A DNA stretch of 64,000 bases from Algoriphagus sp. (GTDB lineage: Bacteria; Bacteroidota; Bacteroidia; Cytophagales; Cyclobacteriaceae), in assembly GCF_024305035.1 (NCBI RefSeq), contig NZ_JAMWZB010000003.1:144343-208342 (forward strand), read 5' to 3'. Under the pieces are notes generated by a model. That model was not told where the DNA came from and did no database searches. It saw only the letters and a list, made by a program, of their open reading frames with translations. The translations under genes were made by a program, and so were the position numbers. Positions 46,541 through 55,538 of the stretch are shown here, one piece after another; within the stretch, counting starts at the first letter, position 1; each line of letters opens with the position of its first letter.

Positions 46541-49500
46541 ATGCTTGACCGGATTATCCACTGGAGTATTTCCAATAAACTTATCGTAGGAATTTTCACC
46601 TTGATCTGGATAGGATTTGGAATTTATTCCTTGATGAATATCCAGATCGGTGCTGTACCTGATATTACCAATAATCAGGTTCAAGTCATCACCACTTCAC
46701 GAAATCTGGCTACTGAGGATGTAGAGAAATACTTGACCTACCCAGTTGAATTGGAAATGGCTAACCTTCCTGGAGTCAAAGAAATCAGATCCATTTCAAA
46801 ATTTGGGCTTTCGGTTGTGACCATTGTTTTTGAGGATGACATGGGGACATATCTGCCCAGGCAGTTAATTGCCGAACGGATCAAAATCGCCGAGGAACGG
46901 ATTCCTGCCGGATTTGGAAAGCCATTTATGGGGCCCATATCCACAGGTCTTGGAGAAATCTACCAATATATCATTGATGTGGAGCCTGGCTACCAAGACC
47001 AATATTCCATTACCGATTTGCGGACTATTCAAGATTGGTTGGTGCGTCGTCAGCTCTCTGGCATTCCAGGGGTAGTAGAGGTCAATACTTGGGGAGGGTT
47101 TCTCAAGCAATATGAAGTAGCAATCAATCCAGAGCGACTTCGCGCCATGGAAATCAGTATCCAAGAAGTATATGAAGCACTTCAAAAAAACAATTCTGTA
47201 GCAGGGGGTTCCTATATAGAAAAGAGCAAGTTAAGTTATTTTATCCGAGGAGAAGGGCTTGCTGAAAACCTTCAAGATATTGAAAATATAGTAGTCACAA
47301 ATCGTGCAGGAACTCCTGTTTACATACGGGATATTGCAAAAGTGGGCTTTGGTGCGGCCAATCGGTTTGGGGCCATTACTGCCAATGGGGAAGGTGAAAA
47401 AGTCCTAGGTCAAATCATGATGCTTCGGGGGGCAGATTCAAAAAGGACGATAGATGAGGTTCGGGAGCGGATTGCCGAAATCGAAAGTTCGCTCCCAGAG
47501 GGAGTTTTTATCAATGGATTTTTGGATCGGTCCGAGTTGATTGGTCGGACCACTTTTACCATTGCTGAGAATTTGATTTTGGGATGTTTAATTGTGGTTT
47601 TTGTGGTGGTTTTGCTTTTGGGGAATTTCCGCTCTGGCTTGGTCGTTGCATCGGTCATTCCCTTGAGTTTACTTTTTGCCTTATCGCTCATGTTTATTTT
47701 TGGAGTAGATGCCAATCTTATGAGTATGGGAGCTATTGATTTTGGGATTATTATCGATGGGGCGGTAATTATCGTGGAGTTTATAGCCTATCGGTTTGCC
47801 AAATCTTCGCAAAGACTCTCTGCGCTTACCCAAACCGAGCGCAAAGAGGAACGAAATAAAATAGCCTTCGAAGGAGCTTCCAAAATGATGCACTCGGCGG
47901 TTTTTGGTCAGATTATCATCATCATAGTCTTTATTCCTATTCTTTCCCTTTCGGGAGTGGAAGGAAAGATGTTTCGACCTATGGCTGAGGTATTCAGCTT
48001 TGCATTAATTGGAACTATGATATTGGGAATGACCTACGTACCGGTAGTTTCTTCCATTTTTCTCAAATCCACAGTCCCCGGTCCCAAGAATATTTCGGTA
48101 AGGATTATCACTACCCTAAACCGTTTTTATGACCCAACGATTCGATGGGCTTTAAAACATGCCAACCTGGTTTTGGGATTTGCTGCCGCTTCTTTGGTGG
48201 CAGCCGCTTTGATTTTTTCACAGATGGGATCTGAGTTTGTTCCTACCTTGGATGAAGGTGATTTTGTAATTCAACCGGTCTTAAAAACGGGAACTTCCTT
48301 AAGCAGCACGGTAGAAACCATCACACAAATGGAGCAACTTTTATTGGATTTTCCTGAGGTAAAGCAGGTGGTTACTCGTATTGGTGCCGCCGAAATACCC
48401 ACTGACCCCATGTCTATGGAGGAGAGTGATGTGATTGTCACCTTGCATCCACCTTCGGAATGGACCGTTGGTTCCAAAGATGACTTGGCAGAAAAGTTTA
48501 AGGAAGCTTTGGCAGTCATTCCTGGCTTGAATTATGAATTTACGCAGCCTATTGAGATGAGATTTAATGAATTGATTACGGGAGTAAGGGCTGATTTGGC
48601 GATTAAGATTTTTGGGGAGGATTTGGATGAGTTACGTCGTTTAGGCGAAGAAGTTAGCGCTGCTATTCAGGGGGTAGAAGGAGCCGCTGATATTATTTTG
48701 GAAAAAGTAGATGGGCTTCCTCAAATGAAAATCGAATATGATCGGGTCAAAATCGCAAAATACGGATTGAATACGGCCGATCTTAATGCGATCCTTACGA
48801 TGGGATTTGCCGGAGAAACCGCCGGAAATATTTTTGAAGGAGAGCGACAGTTTGACTTGGTGGTACGATTTGATAAGCCCTTCAGAGCGGATCTCCAAAG
48901 TCTAGAAAATACTTCAGTAAAACTTCCCGGCGGAGGATCTGTTCCTTTTTCGGAGTTGGCTAAAATCAGTTATACCCAAGGTCCAGCTAAAATTTCCCGA
49001 GACGATACCCAACGGAGAATTGTGGTGAGTGTCAATGTGAGAAATCGGGACCTTCAGTCAGTAGTAGACGATATTCAGGACATTATTGCCCAGAAAATCA
49101 ACCTTCCTGAAGGATACCGAGTCGATTACGGTGGCCAATTTGAAAACCTCCGTCAAGCGCGAAACCGACTACTTTTGGCTGTGCCGGTGGCGCTGATTTT
49201 GATTTTTGTTCTCTTGTATTTTGCCTTTTCATCTGCTCGGGATGCAGTGATGATTTACTCTGCGATTCCTCTCTCCGCCATTGGTGGAGTCCTATTGCTT
49301 TGGATAAGGGGTATGCCTTTTAGTATTTCAGCGGGCGTTGGGTTTATTGCACTTTTTGGGATTGCTGTACTCAATGGGATCGTATTGATTGAACATTTTA
49401 AATCCATGGAAAATAAATTTAAGTCGATTCAGGATTTGGTGATTTCCGGTGCCAAAGAACGCTTGAGACCTGTACTTTTGACGGCCTCAGCTGCTGCCTT

Positions 49501-50857
49501 GGGATTTTTGCCCATGGCCATATCCAGTTCAGCAGGGGCGGAAGTTCAGCGTCCTTTGGCCACCGTGGTCGTAGGTGGATTGATTTCAGCAACCTTATTG
49601 ACATTGGTGGTTTTGCCGGTCTTGTATGTTTTTTTTCATGATAGAAAGCCAAATACCAAAGGGTTAGGAAAAAAAATGGCACTAGGTCTAGTTTTTTTAG
49701 TGTGGGCCTTTCCAGTGAGGGCGCAAAGCTCAAATCCCATTTCACTTTCAGATGCTCTAGTGATTGCCAAGGCGAGAAACTTACAAATTCAATCCGTGGA
49801 AAAATCGCTCAAAGCAGCTGAGGAACTCAGAAAATCGGGTTTTGACTTGGAAAAAACTCAGGTGTTTTATGGCTATGATAAAAATGACTTGGCAGAAAAC
49901 GGTGAATTCAACCGGGTGGTGGGTATCAGGCAAAGCTTTGCTTTTCCATCACTCTACCTGGCCAACCGTGGGGTGTATGCTGCCCAGGCTGAAAAATCTC
50001 AAGCTAATTTTCAACTCGCTGCCAGAAATCTGGAAAAAGAGGTCAGTCTTGCCTTTGTAGAAGCAGCCTTCTGGGGAGAATCTCTTCAGAATTTGGAGTT
50101 TTTGGATAGTTTGTATGGGGCATTTGCACAGGCAGCTCATCGCAGATTTGAGCTGGGGGAAAGTAATCTTCTGGAAAAATTGACTGCAGAAAGCAAGCAG
50201 CGAGAAATTCAACTGCGAAAAAGTGAATCAGAGCAAGAATACCACATTGTCCTACTTCGATTAAAAGAATTACTTAATTGGGAGGGTGAATTGGTCATTT
50301 CGTCCGAAGCAATCGAATTGCCTATACCAGAAACAGCGGCCATTCACCCTCTATCACAATGGTATCAGGCAGGAAAAGAGGAAGCTGAACTATTGACCAA
50401 ACAGGACCGAAGAAAGCTGCTTCCAGATGTTAGTTTGGAGGTTTTTAGAGGGACCAATCCGGGACCAAATGCTCAAGTTTACCCGGGGTTTCAGGTAGGA
50501 GTAGGAATTCCTTTGTTTTTTGGAGCGCAAAAAGCAAGAATTTCTTCGGGACAATATCGCCAAGAACAGGTCGCGTTTGAAGCTGATGCTTTTGAGCTGA
50601 AACTAGAACGAAAAAAGCTGGAATTAAATAAAAGGCTTGCCCAAAGTCAACAGGTACTCGATTATTATCGCCAAGAGGGGAAGGAGTTAGCAGATCAACT
50701 TCAAATTCAGGCTCACCGCTCCTTCAAGGAGGGCGAACTGGATTTTCTCCAATTCGTCCAATTGATCGAAAATGCACGCAACATCACTCTTCACTATTTG
50801 AAGAGTAAGTTAGAAAATCAACAAAACCTTCTCGAACTCACTTATCTCACCTTCTAA
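46541..50857 (+). CDS. CusA/CzcA heavy-metal RND transporter fused to TolC-like outer membrane factor
   Basis: The start is moved from the TTG at 46520 to the ATG at 46541 (MLDRIIHWSISNKLIVGIF), giving 1438 residues. Residues 1-1040 form a complete HME-RND pump with the TM4 proton-relay motif DFGIIIDGAVIIVEF and periplasmic porter domains. A second signal-like segment starts at Met1046 (MALGLVFLVWAFPVRAQ). A TolC-type OEP domain follows (about 1065-1438) with long coiled helices. Fusion of this kind is frequent in Bacteroidota. It exports Cu+, Ag+, Zn2+, Co2+ or Cd2+ across the envelope, with the adaptor encoded directly downstream (TAATG overlap). Confidence 0.93.
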   Translation: MLDRIIHWSISNKLIVGIFTLIWIGFGIYSLMNIQIGAVPDITNNQVQVITTSRNLATEDVEKYLTYPVELEMANLPGVKEIRSISKFGLSVVTIVFEDDMGTYLPRQLIAERIKIAEERIPAGFGKPFMGPISTGLGEIYQYIIDVEPGYQDQYSITDLRTIQDWLVRRQLSGIPGVVEVNTWGGFLKQYEVAINPERLRAMEISIQEVYEALQKNNSVAGGSYIEKSKLSYFIRGEGLAENLQDIENIVVTNRAGTPVYIRDIAKVGFGAANRFGAITANGEGEKVLGQIMMLRGADSKRTIDEVRERIAEIESSLPEGVFINGFLDRSELIGRTTFTIAENLILGCLIVVFVVVLLLGNFRSGLVVASVIPLSLLFALSLMFIFGVDANLMSMGAIDFGIIIDGAVIIVEFIAYRFAKSSQRLSALTQTERKEERNKIAFEGASKMMHSAVFGQIIIIIVFIPILSLSGVEGKMFRPMAEVFSFALIGTMILGMTYVPVVSSIFLKSTVPGPKNISVRIITTLNRFYDPTIRWALKHANLVLGFAAASLVAAALIFSQMGSEFVPTLDEGDFVIQPVLKTGTSLSSTVETITQMEQLLLDFPEVKQVVTRIGAAEIPTDPMSMEESDVIVTLHPPSEWTVGSKDDLAEKFKEALAVIPGLNYEFTQPIEMRFNELITGVRADLAIKIFGEDLDELRRLGEEVSAAIQGVEGAADIILEKVDGLPQMKIEYDRVKIAKYGLNTADLNAILTMGFAGETAGNIFEGERQFDLVVRFDKPFRADLQSLENTSVKLPGGGSVPFSELAKISYTQGPAKISRDDTQRRIVVSVNVRNRDLQSVVDDIQDIIAQKINLPEGYRVDYGGQFENLRQARNRLLLAVPVALILIFVLLYFAFSSARDAVMIYSAIPLSAIGGVLLLWIRGMPFSISAGVGFIALFGIAVLNGIVLIEHFKSMENKFKSIQDLVISGAKERLRPVLLTASAAALGFLPMAISSSAGAEVQRPLATVVVGGLISATLLTLVVLPVLYVFFHDRKPNTKGLGKKMALGLVFLVWAFPVRAQSSNPISLSDALVIAKARNLQIQSVEKSLKAAEELRKSGFDLEKTQVFYGYDKNDLAENGEFNRVVGIRQSFAFPSLYLANRGVYAAQAEKSQANFQLAARNLEKEVSLAFVEAAFWGESLQNLEFLDSLYGAFAQAAHRRFELGESNLLEKLTAESKQREIQLRKSESEQEYHIVLLRLKELLNWEGELVISSEAIELPIPETAAIHPLSQWYQAGKEEAELLTKQDRRKLLPDVSLEVFRGTNPGPNAQVYPGFQVGVGIPLFFGAQKARISSGQYRQEQVAFEADAFELKLERKKLELNKRLAQSQQVLDYYRQEGKELADQLQIQAHRSFKEGELDFLQFVQLIENARNITLHYLKSKLENQQNLLELTYLTF

Positions 50858-52008
50858 TGAATACTCGATTTATTCCTTTAATACCCTATATTTTCTTTAT
50901 TCTTGGGCTTGTCTTCTGGTCTGGTTGCGGTGAAGATTCGGAATCAGAGGCAATTGAGGTTTCAGCATCTTCTTTGGAAAATCCCGGGATTTTTTTAACC
51001 AAGGGTCAGTTTGAAATCATGGAAATGGAATGGGGAACCTTACAAAAGCGTACATTTTCGGATGAACTTTCAATTCAAGGGACAATACGAGTTCCGGTAG
51101 AAGGAATGCAGGATGTTTCTGCATTTTTTGGAGGGAATGTTTCTGGACTTAAATTGATCGAGGGAGAGAAAGTTAGTCGAGGACAGGTGCTCTTTTATTT
51201 AGAGAATCCCGAGTTTGTTCGATTGCAACAGGAGTATCTTGAAGTAAAAAGTCAAATTGAATTTTTAAAGGCAGAATTTGAGCGTCAAGAGACTTTGTAT
51301 TCAGAGCAAATTACTTCCCAAAAGAATTGGCTCAAAACTAAAGCAGATTACCATTCTGCACTTGCTAAGGAAGCCAGTCTTAAGCAGCAGCTGCGAATGA
51401 TCCACATCAATGCCGAGGAACTCAAGCCGGAAAATATCCGATCTCGAGCTCCCATTGTTGCGCCAATTTCAGGGTTTGTAGAGGAGATTTTTGTGGTGCC
51501 AGGTGCCTTTCTTCCCGCCTCCGATCCTGCTCTTTCCTTGCTGAACAAAGATCACCTTCATGTAGAATTTAAGTTATTTGAAAAGGATGCATTAAAAATT
51601 CAGGTAGGCCAAACCATCAAAGTGAGAATTCCTGAACAAGTGGAATCCATAGTTGATGCTCAGGTGTATGTGATTGGCCAAGCGGTTAATCCGGACCGGC
51701 AGATTTTGGTCCATGCGCATTTGTTGGATCAAGCGGACCAAGAAAAGTTTGTCCCCGGGATGTACGTGGAAGGAAGGCTTCAACTAGCTTCACAAATGGG
51801 GATGAGTTTACCCGAATCGGCTGTGCTAAGTGAAGGGGATAAACGTTTTATTTTGATTTTAGCTCAAGAAAATGGAAAGGGATACGAACTTGAAAAAATC
51901 GAAGTAAGCGTTGGTCAGACTCAAGAGGGCTATACGCAGGTTTTGCCGAAAAGGGACTTGAAAGCCGATCAAAAAGTTTTGGTAAAAGGAGGGTTTTCAT
52001 TGATTTGA
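50857..52008 (+). CDS. RND efflux periplasmic adaptor (CusB/CzcB-like)
   Basis: The 383-residue membrane-fusion protein has an N-terminal lipoprotein-like signal ending in VFWSGCGED. Next are a barrel-sandwich half (GNVSGLKLIEGEKVSRGQVLFYLENPEF) and an alpha-hairpin (LEVKSQIEFLKAEFERQETLYSEQ). The second sandwich half is IVAPISGFVEEIFVVPGAFL, followed by a membrane-proximal domain. No obvious N-terminal Met or His metal cluster is present. It links the pump and its fused outer membrane factor. The start overlaps the pump stop (TAATG). Confidence 0.93.
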   Translation: MNTRFIPLIPYIFFILGLVFWSGCGEDSESEAIEVSASSLENPGIFLTKGQFEIMEMEWGTLQKRTFSDELSIQGTIRVPVEGMQDVSAFFGGNVSGLKLIEGEKVSRGQVLFYLENPEFVRLQQEYLEVKSQIEFLKAEFERQETLYSEQITSQKNWLKTKADYHSALAKEASLKQQLRMIHINAEELKPENIRSRAPIVAPISGFVEEIFVVPGAFLPASDPALSLLNKDHLHVEFKLFEKDALKIQVGQTIKVRIPEQVESIVDAQVYVIGQAVNPDRQILVHAHLLDQADQEKFVPGMYVEGRLQLASQMGMSLPESAVLSEGDKRFILILAQENGKGYELEKIEVSVGQTQEGYTQVLPKRDLKADQKVLVKGGFSLI

Positions 52009-52013
52009 AAAAG

Positions 52014-52053
52014 AGTACGACTCATCCCAAAAAAAGAAGGGATGAGCCGTACT
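52014..52053 (-). terminator. Long hairpin terminator between convergent adaptor and ssb genes
   Basis: AGTACGACTCATCCC pairs with GGGATGAGCCGTACT in 14 of 15 positions around a ~10-nt loop. The T tract lies on the minus-strand side (CTTTTTC), favouring ssb termination. It may also stop the pump operon. Confidence 0.8.
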
Positions 52054-52057
52054 AAGT

Positions 52058-52399
52058 TCAGTCTCTTTTTTTGCCAAGCAGCAGAAAATTGGAAACGACC
52101 ACTTCAGAGATATAGCGCTTGAGGCCATCTTTGTCTGTGAAGTCTCGATGGGTAAGTTTCCCCTCAATGGCGATTTCAGATCCTTTAGTGGTGTATTTTT
52201 CCAGAATTTCGGCATCCTTATTCCAGAGAACAAGGTTGTGCCAGGTGGTTTCTTCCACCTTTTCGCCATTTTTGTTTTTGTAGGTCTCATGGGTGGCCAA
52301 GCTAACCCGACCGACTTTTTTGCCCGTGTCAAAGGTGGTGATTTCAATTTTATCACCGAGGTTTCCGATGAGTTGAACTCTGTTTCTTAAAGCATTCAT
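52058..52399 (-). CDS. ssb: Single-stranded DNA-binding protein, short form
   Basis: The start is moved to the ATG at 52397-52399 (MNALRNRVQLIGNLGDK), giving 113 residues. This is the OB fold of SSB: TGKKVGRVSLATHETYKNKNGEKVEETTWHNLVLWN and SEIAIEGKLTHRDFTDKDGLKRY. It ends at LLGKKRD, so the flexible tail and acidic tip (DDxPF-like) of main SSB proteins are missing. That suggests an accessory paralogue, perhaps used in competence or repair. The canonical SSB is probably elsewhere in the genome. A monocistronic gene with a terminator. Confidence 0.93.
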   Translation of the reverse strand: MNALRNRVQLIGNLGDKIEITTFDTGKKVGRVSLATHETYKNKNGEKVEETTWHNLVLWNKDAEILEKYTTKGSEIAIEGKLTHRDFTDKDGLKRYISEVVVSNFLLLGKKRD

Positions 52400-52484
52400 A
52401 CTAACTAGATTAATGTGAGAAATTGATTTTTGTTTTCTGCTTTTGAAAACGCGATGGTCAAAGTTGAGACTGAGCCTAGGCAAC

Positions 52485-52530
52485 AGTCGGGTACTAGTCG
52501 ATAGTATCCGATAATAGTCGTTTGCTGTCG
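52485..52530. repeat. Helically phased (A/T)GTCG repeats upstream of ssb
   Basis: Five pentamers occur at near-helical spacing. AGTCG is at 52485, 52496 and 52516, ATCCG at 52506, and TGTCG at 52526 (steps 11, 10, 10, 10). They lie ~86-131 bp upstream of ssb and ~150 bp before the deacetylase gene. This could be a regulator site or a decayed short tandem repeat. The remaining gap holds no gene. Confidence 0.45.
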
Positions 52531-52682
52531 GGCAAACCGCCTTCATGTATTTTGAGGGCAAATTTTATCCTTGTTTTTGGGTCGATGGGTATACGTAAAA
52601 ACTTTAGATGCGAGATTTTTACCAACGGTTCTTCCTTTCGTCTACATTTTGAGGATATTAGAGTCTTAACCATTCACCCAAA

Positions 52683-54005
52683 ATGAAAAATTTGCTCATT
52701 ATTATTCTCGGTGTCTTGCTGGGAGTTTCCTGTAAGTCAAAAGATCCTCAGATCGGTCAAACCGAAATCATGAAATGGTCTGGAAATAAAACCGGAGCGA
52801 TTTCCATCACCTTTGATGACGGGATTGTCAATCAGCTGACCATAGCCAAACCGATTTTGGACAGTCTGGATTTACTGGCCACTTTTTATATTATTACCGG
52901 TAAAGTTCCGGGTTCTGGGGAAGGGAAATTTATCGGCAGAGATCCTAATGAAATCATCGAGGAAACAGCTGCTGTGCCGACCGATTCCACTAATTTTTTT
53001 GAACGGGCATCTCTGATTGCTTTTACGGGTACTTCCGAAGCTGAAAACTATCATGCCCAAGCAGGAGCACTTTTTGAGCAGGGGAGAATAGCGGATGCCT
53101 ACAGTCTGATAGATGAAGGCTTTGAGAAAATCCGAAACGGGACCATGCGTGATACCGATGAGGTAGTTTTTCACAATAATTTGGAGGATACAACCACGTG
53201 GGAACAGTACAAATCGTATGCTGCTCAGGGACATGAAATCGCCTCTCATACGGTAACTCATCCGAGGTTGGCCGTGCTAGATGAAGTAAATATGCGATAC
53301 GAGCTGGAGCAGAGTAAAGCTGATTTATTGAAATTTATCGGACCAGAATCCACCTTTACTGCTGAAGGACCCTACGGAACCGAGGATGAGCGAGTGATGG
53401 AAATTGCTCATCAAATCTATCCTGCGCTTCGAAACCGCATGCCTGAGGCTTGGCTTGAGGAAATTAATCGAGGTAGTGAGATGACTCCGGGAGAGACGAA
53501 AAAGGAATATGTGCAGTGGCAACGTGGTCCAGTGACTCGGACCGAAATGGAACGGATGAAAAGTTGGGTAGATACCTTAGGAAATCACGACCATACCTGG
53601 TTGGTTTTGGTATTTCATGGGGTTGAAAATTTAGGATGGGAACCCAAAACACGACAGGAGTTGGTTGAATATTTTTCATTTATTAAATCTCAGGAAGATC
53701 GGGTTTGGGTAGCTCCTTTTCGCGAAGTGACCAAGTACCTTCGCCAGCGAAAGGGAACTGAAGTAGTAACCGAACTTAACGAAACTCAAATTCAGATTCG
53801 GTTCAAATCTGATCTTGATCCCTCAATCTATCAAGTGCCTTTGACCCTTAAAACCTATCTTCCCAACGAATGGGATCAGCCGAAAATCAATCAGGGAGGG
53901 GAAAAAATTGAATTTCAAAGAAGCCAGGATGAAAAAGGGGATTTTATTCTGTATGAAGCATTTTTAGGCAAAGGGGAAATTGTAATCAAGGAGGGAGGGG
54001 ATTAA
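52683..54005 (+). CDS. Polysaccharide deacetylase family lipoprotein with insertion
   Basis: The 440-residue protein has a lipobox at GVSC17. NodB-homology motif 1 is SITFDDG (Asp residues 45-46), and motif 2 is HEIASHTVTHPRL with metal-ligand histidines at about 188 and 193. Usually ~45 residues separate these motifs, but here there are ~140. The insert (about 75-165) contains a helical stretch AENYHAQAGALFEQGRIADAYSLIDEGF. The likely reaction is metal-dependent removal of N- or O-acetyl groups from a cell-surface or external glycan. A C-terminal beta-rich part follows. Confidence 0.87.
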   Translation: MKNLLIIILGVLLGVSCKSKDPQIGQTEIMKWSGNKTGAISITFDDGIVNQLTIAKPILDSLDLLATFYIITGKVPGSGEGKFIGRDPNEIIEETAAVPTDSTNFFERASLIAFTGTSEAENYHAQAGALFEQGRIADAYSLIDEGFEKIRNGTMRDTDEVVFHNNLEDTTTWEQYKSYAAQGHEIASHTVTHPRLAVLDEVNMRYELEQSKADLLKFIGPESTFTAEGPYGTEDERVMEIAHQIYPALRNRMPEAWLEEINRGSEMTPGETKKEYVQWQRGPVTRTEMERMKSWVDTLGNHDHTWLVLVFHGVENLGWEPKTRQELVEYFSFIKSQEDRVWVAPFREVTKYLRQRKGTEVVTELNETQIQIRFKSDLDPSIYQVPLTLKTYLPNEWDQPKINQGGEKIEFQRSQDEKGDFILYEAFLGKGEIVIKEGGD

Positions 54006-54136
54006 GAGAATTTCCCTATACGCTCAACCCAAATCGACCCGAAGGAACCTCAGATTTTGGAACTGTAAATAGGAAGATAAAGCGTAACTATATAAATTAG
54101 GTTAAACGTTGATGGGAATGGCTAAGTAAAAGGAAG

Positions 54137-54394
54137 ATGGAGCAATCGTATTATCAGAAAAATAAAGAAAAGATCCTCAAACGCATGAAAGAGCGGTATC
54201 AGGAGGATAAAGCGTTTCGCAATAAAGCGCAACAAGTCTACCGTGAGCGCTATCAATCCGATCCGGATTACCGAGAAAAAACATTGGAGCGGGCAAAAAG
54301 TCGATACCATACTGATGAAAAATATCGGCAGGCAACGATCGATCGGGCAAAATTGAGACATCAAAAATTGAAACAAACTAAAAAGGATAACTAA
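54137..54394 (+). CDS. Small charged repeat protein, hypothetical
   Basis: The 85-residue protein is almost wholly charged and helical. Three ~18-residue repeats are visible: RYQEDKAFRNKAQQVYRE, RYQSDPDYREKTLERAKS and RYHTDEKYRQATIDRAKL, with consensus RY..D..YR....R.K. Similar repeats occur next to HNH endonuclease and phage-type domains in other proteins, but no such domain follows here. There is no signal peptide. A nucleic-acid-binding role is conceivable from the Arg/Lys content. That is inference. A GGAAG stretch just upstream could serve as a ribosome binding site. Confidence 0.65.
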   Translation: MEQSYYQKNKEKILKRMKERYQEDKAFRNKAQQVYRERYQSDPDYREKTLERAKSRYHTDEKYRQATIDRAKLRHQKLKQTKKDN

Positions 54395-54441
54395 TTCCCA
54401 GCGTTCGTAAGCCCCTTAACTGATCGTTATTTTCCTTCAAA

Positions 54442-54822
54442 ATGGAAACGCCTTCTAAAATTCCGCCCCTAGTTAACGCGTATATTTTTAAACTGGAGGA
54501 GCCTGCCAAATCCAAAATTTTGGAGCTCCGAACAGTTTTGAAAAGTATCGCGCCCAATGCTTCAGAGTTATTAAAATGGGGAAAGCCGGTTTTTCAATCC
54601 ACCACAATTTTGTTTGCCTATGCGGCTCATCGCCATTAGTTAAGTTTTGTGCCGACTTCTCCGGCAATTCTTCCATTTTTAGAGGAGTTAGATGGGTTTG
54701 TGCTTAAAAAAGATTCCATTCAGTTTCGGTATGATCAAGCATTACCTAGGGAATTAATCAAAAAGATAGCTGCCTATCGGAAAAGGGATGTGGAAAGGAA
54801 TGGAGCTAAATGGAAGTATTGA
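54442..54822 (+). pseudogene. DUF1801 (YdhG/SufE-like fold) gene broken by an in-frame stop
   Basis: The track ORF ends at 54639 (...FAYAAHRH-stop), yet the same frame continues for 61 codons (LSFVPTSPAILPFLEELDGFVLKKDS...RNGAKWKY) to a TGA at 54820-54822. The full 127-codon frame reads as a typical DUF1801 protein, with IAPNASELLKWGKPVFQ before the stop and RELIKKIAAYRKRDVE after it. A single TAG at 54637-54639 interrupts it. Either it is a recent pseudogene or a base-call error. A CAG glutamine or similar codon would restore it. Confidence 0.8.
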
Positions 54823-54982
54823 GGAGGGACATTTTTTTTCGGAATTGAGTGCTAGCTTCTTTTTTAATTTATTGATTTTCATTATATTAGACTTGATGTG
54901 TGGTTGATGGGAGTAGCCTGAACTTGGGTGTCCCTGAATTCTGGTGGAAATAATTTTCGTTTACAAAAATTCACCTTTCCTG

Positions 54983-55432
54983 ATGTCAACTTCCGAGCTC
55001 TCATTTCGTCAATCCGATCGGCTGGTGTTTCTGGGCATATTTCTAGTGACACTTGGACTTGTAGTTGGTCTGATCATTCCTTTTTTTGCCAATCCACGCA
55101 TGGGACTTTCCAGTCATTTGGAGGGGATTATGAACGGAATCTTTTTGGTGATTTTAGGATTAATTTGGCCTAGGGTAAAGCTGTCTAAAAAGTGGATGAC
55201 CCTAACTTTTTGGCTTGCGGTCTATGGTTCATTTGCCAATTGGTTTGGGGTTCTTCTTGCGGCTATTTTCAATGCTGGAGGACAGCTGACGGTGGCTGCA
55301 CAAGGGAAAAAAGGATCAGACCTGGCTGAACTGAGTGTTAACTTTTTTCTAGTTACGCTGACGCTGGCTATGCTGTTGGTTTGTACGGTACTCTTAGTGG
55401 GATTGTGGCACGGAAGACATCGGTCATTTTAA
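54983..55432 (+). CDS. HabA-like (hydroxylaminobenzene mutase family) membrane protein
   Basis: The start is set at the ATG at 54983 (MSTSELSFRQSDRLVFLG), giving 149 residues. It has four membrane segments. The pattern FANPRMGLSSHLEGIMNGIFLVILGLIWPRVKL, then YGSFANWFGVLLAAIFNAGG, matches what I recall of the HabA/HabB hydroxylaminobenzene mutase-like family. Known members rearrange hydroxylaminobenzene to 2-aminophenol, but most homologues have no proven role. No nitroarene genes are near, so the function is uncertain. Confidence 0.72.
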   Translation: MSTSELSFRQSDRLVFLGIFLVTLGLVVGLIIPFFANPRMGLSSHLEGIMNGIFLVILGLIWPRVKLSKKWMTLTFWLAVYGSFANWFGVLLAAIFNAGGQLTVAAQGKKGSDLAELSVNFFLVTLTLAMLLVCTVLLVGLWHGRHRSF

Positions 55433-55538
55433 GGGATTCCGGAGGCCAAAAATTGGGATTTCCACTACTAATTTTAGCTTTGCTTTCTTTGAAATGACTA
55501 AATTTAACATTTAGAAACCTTATTTAACCACAACTTCT

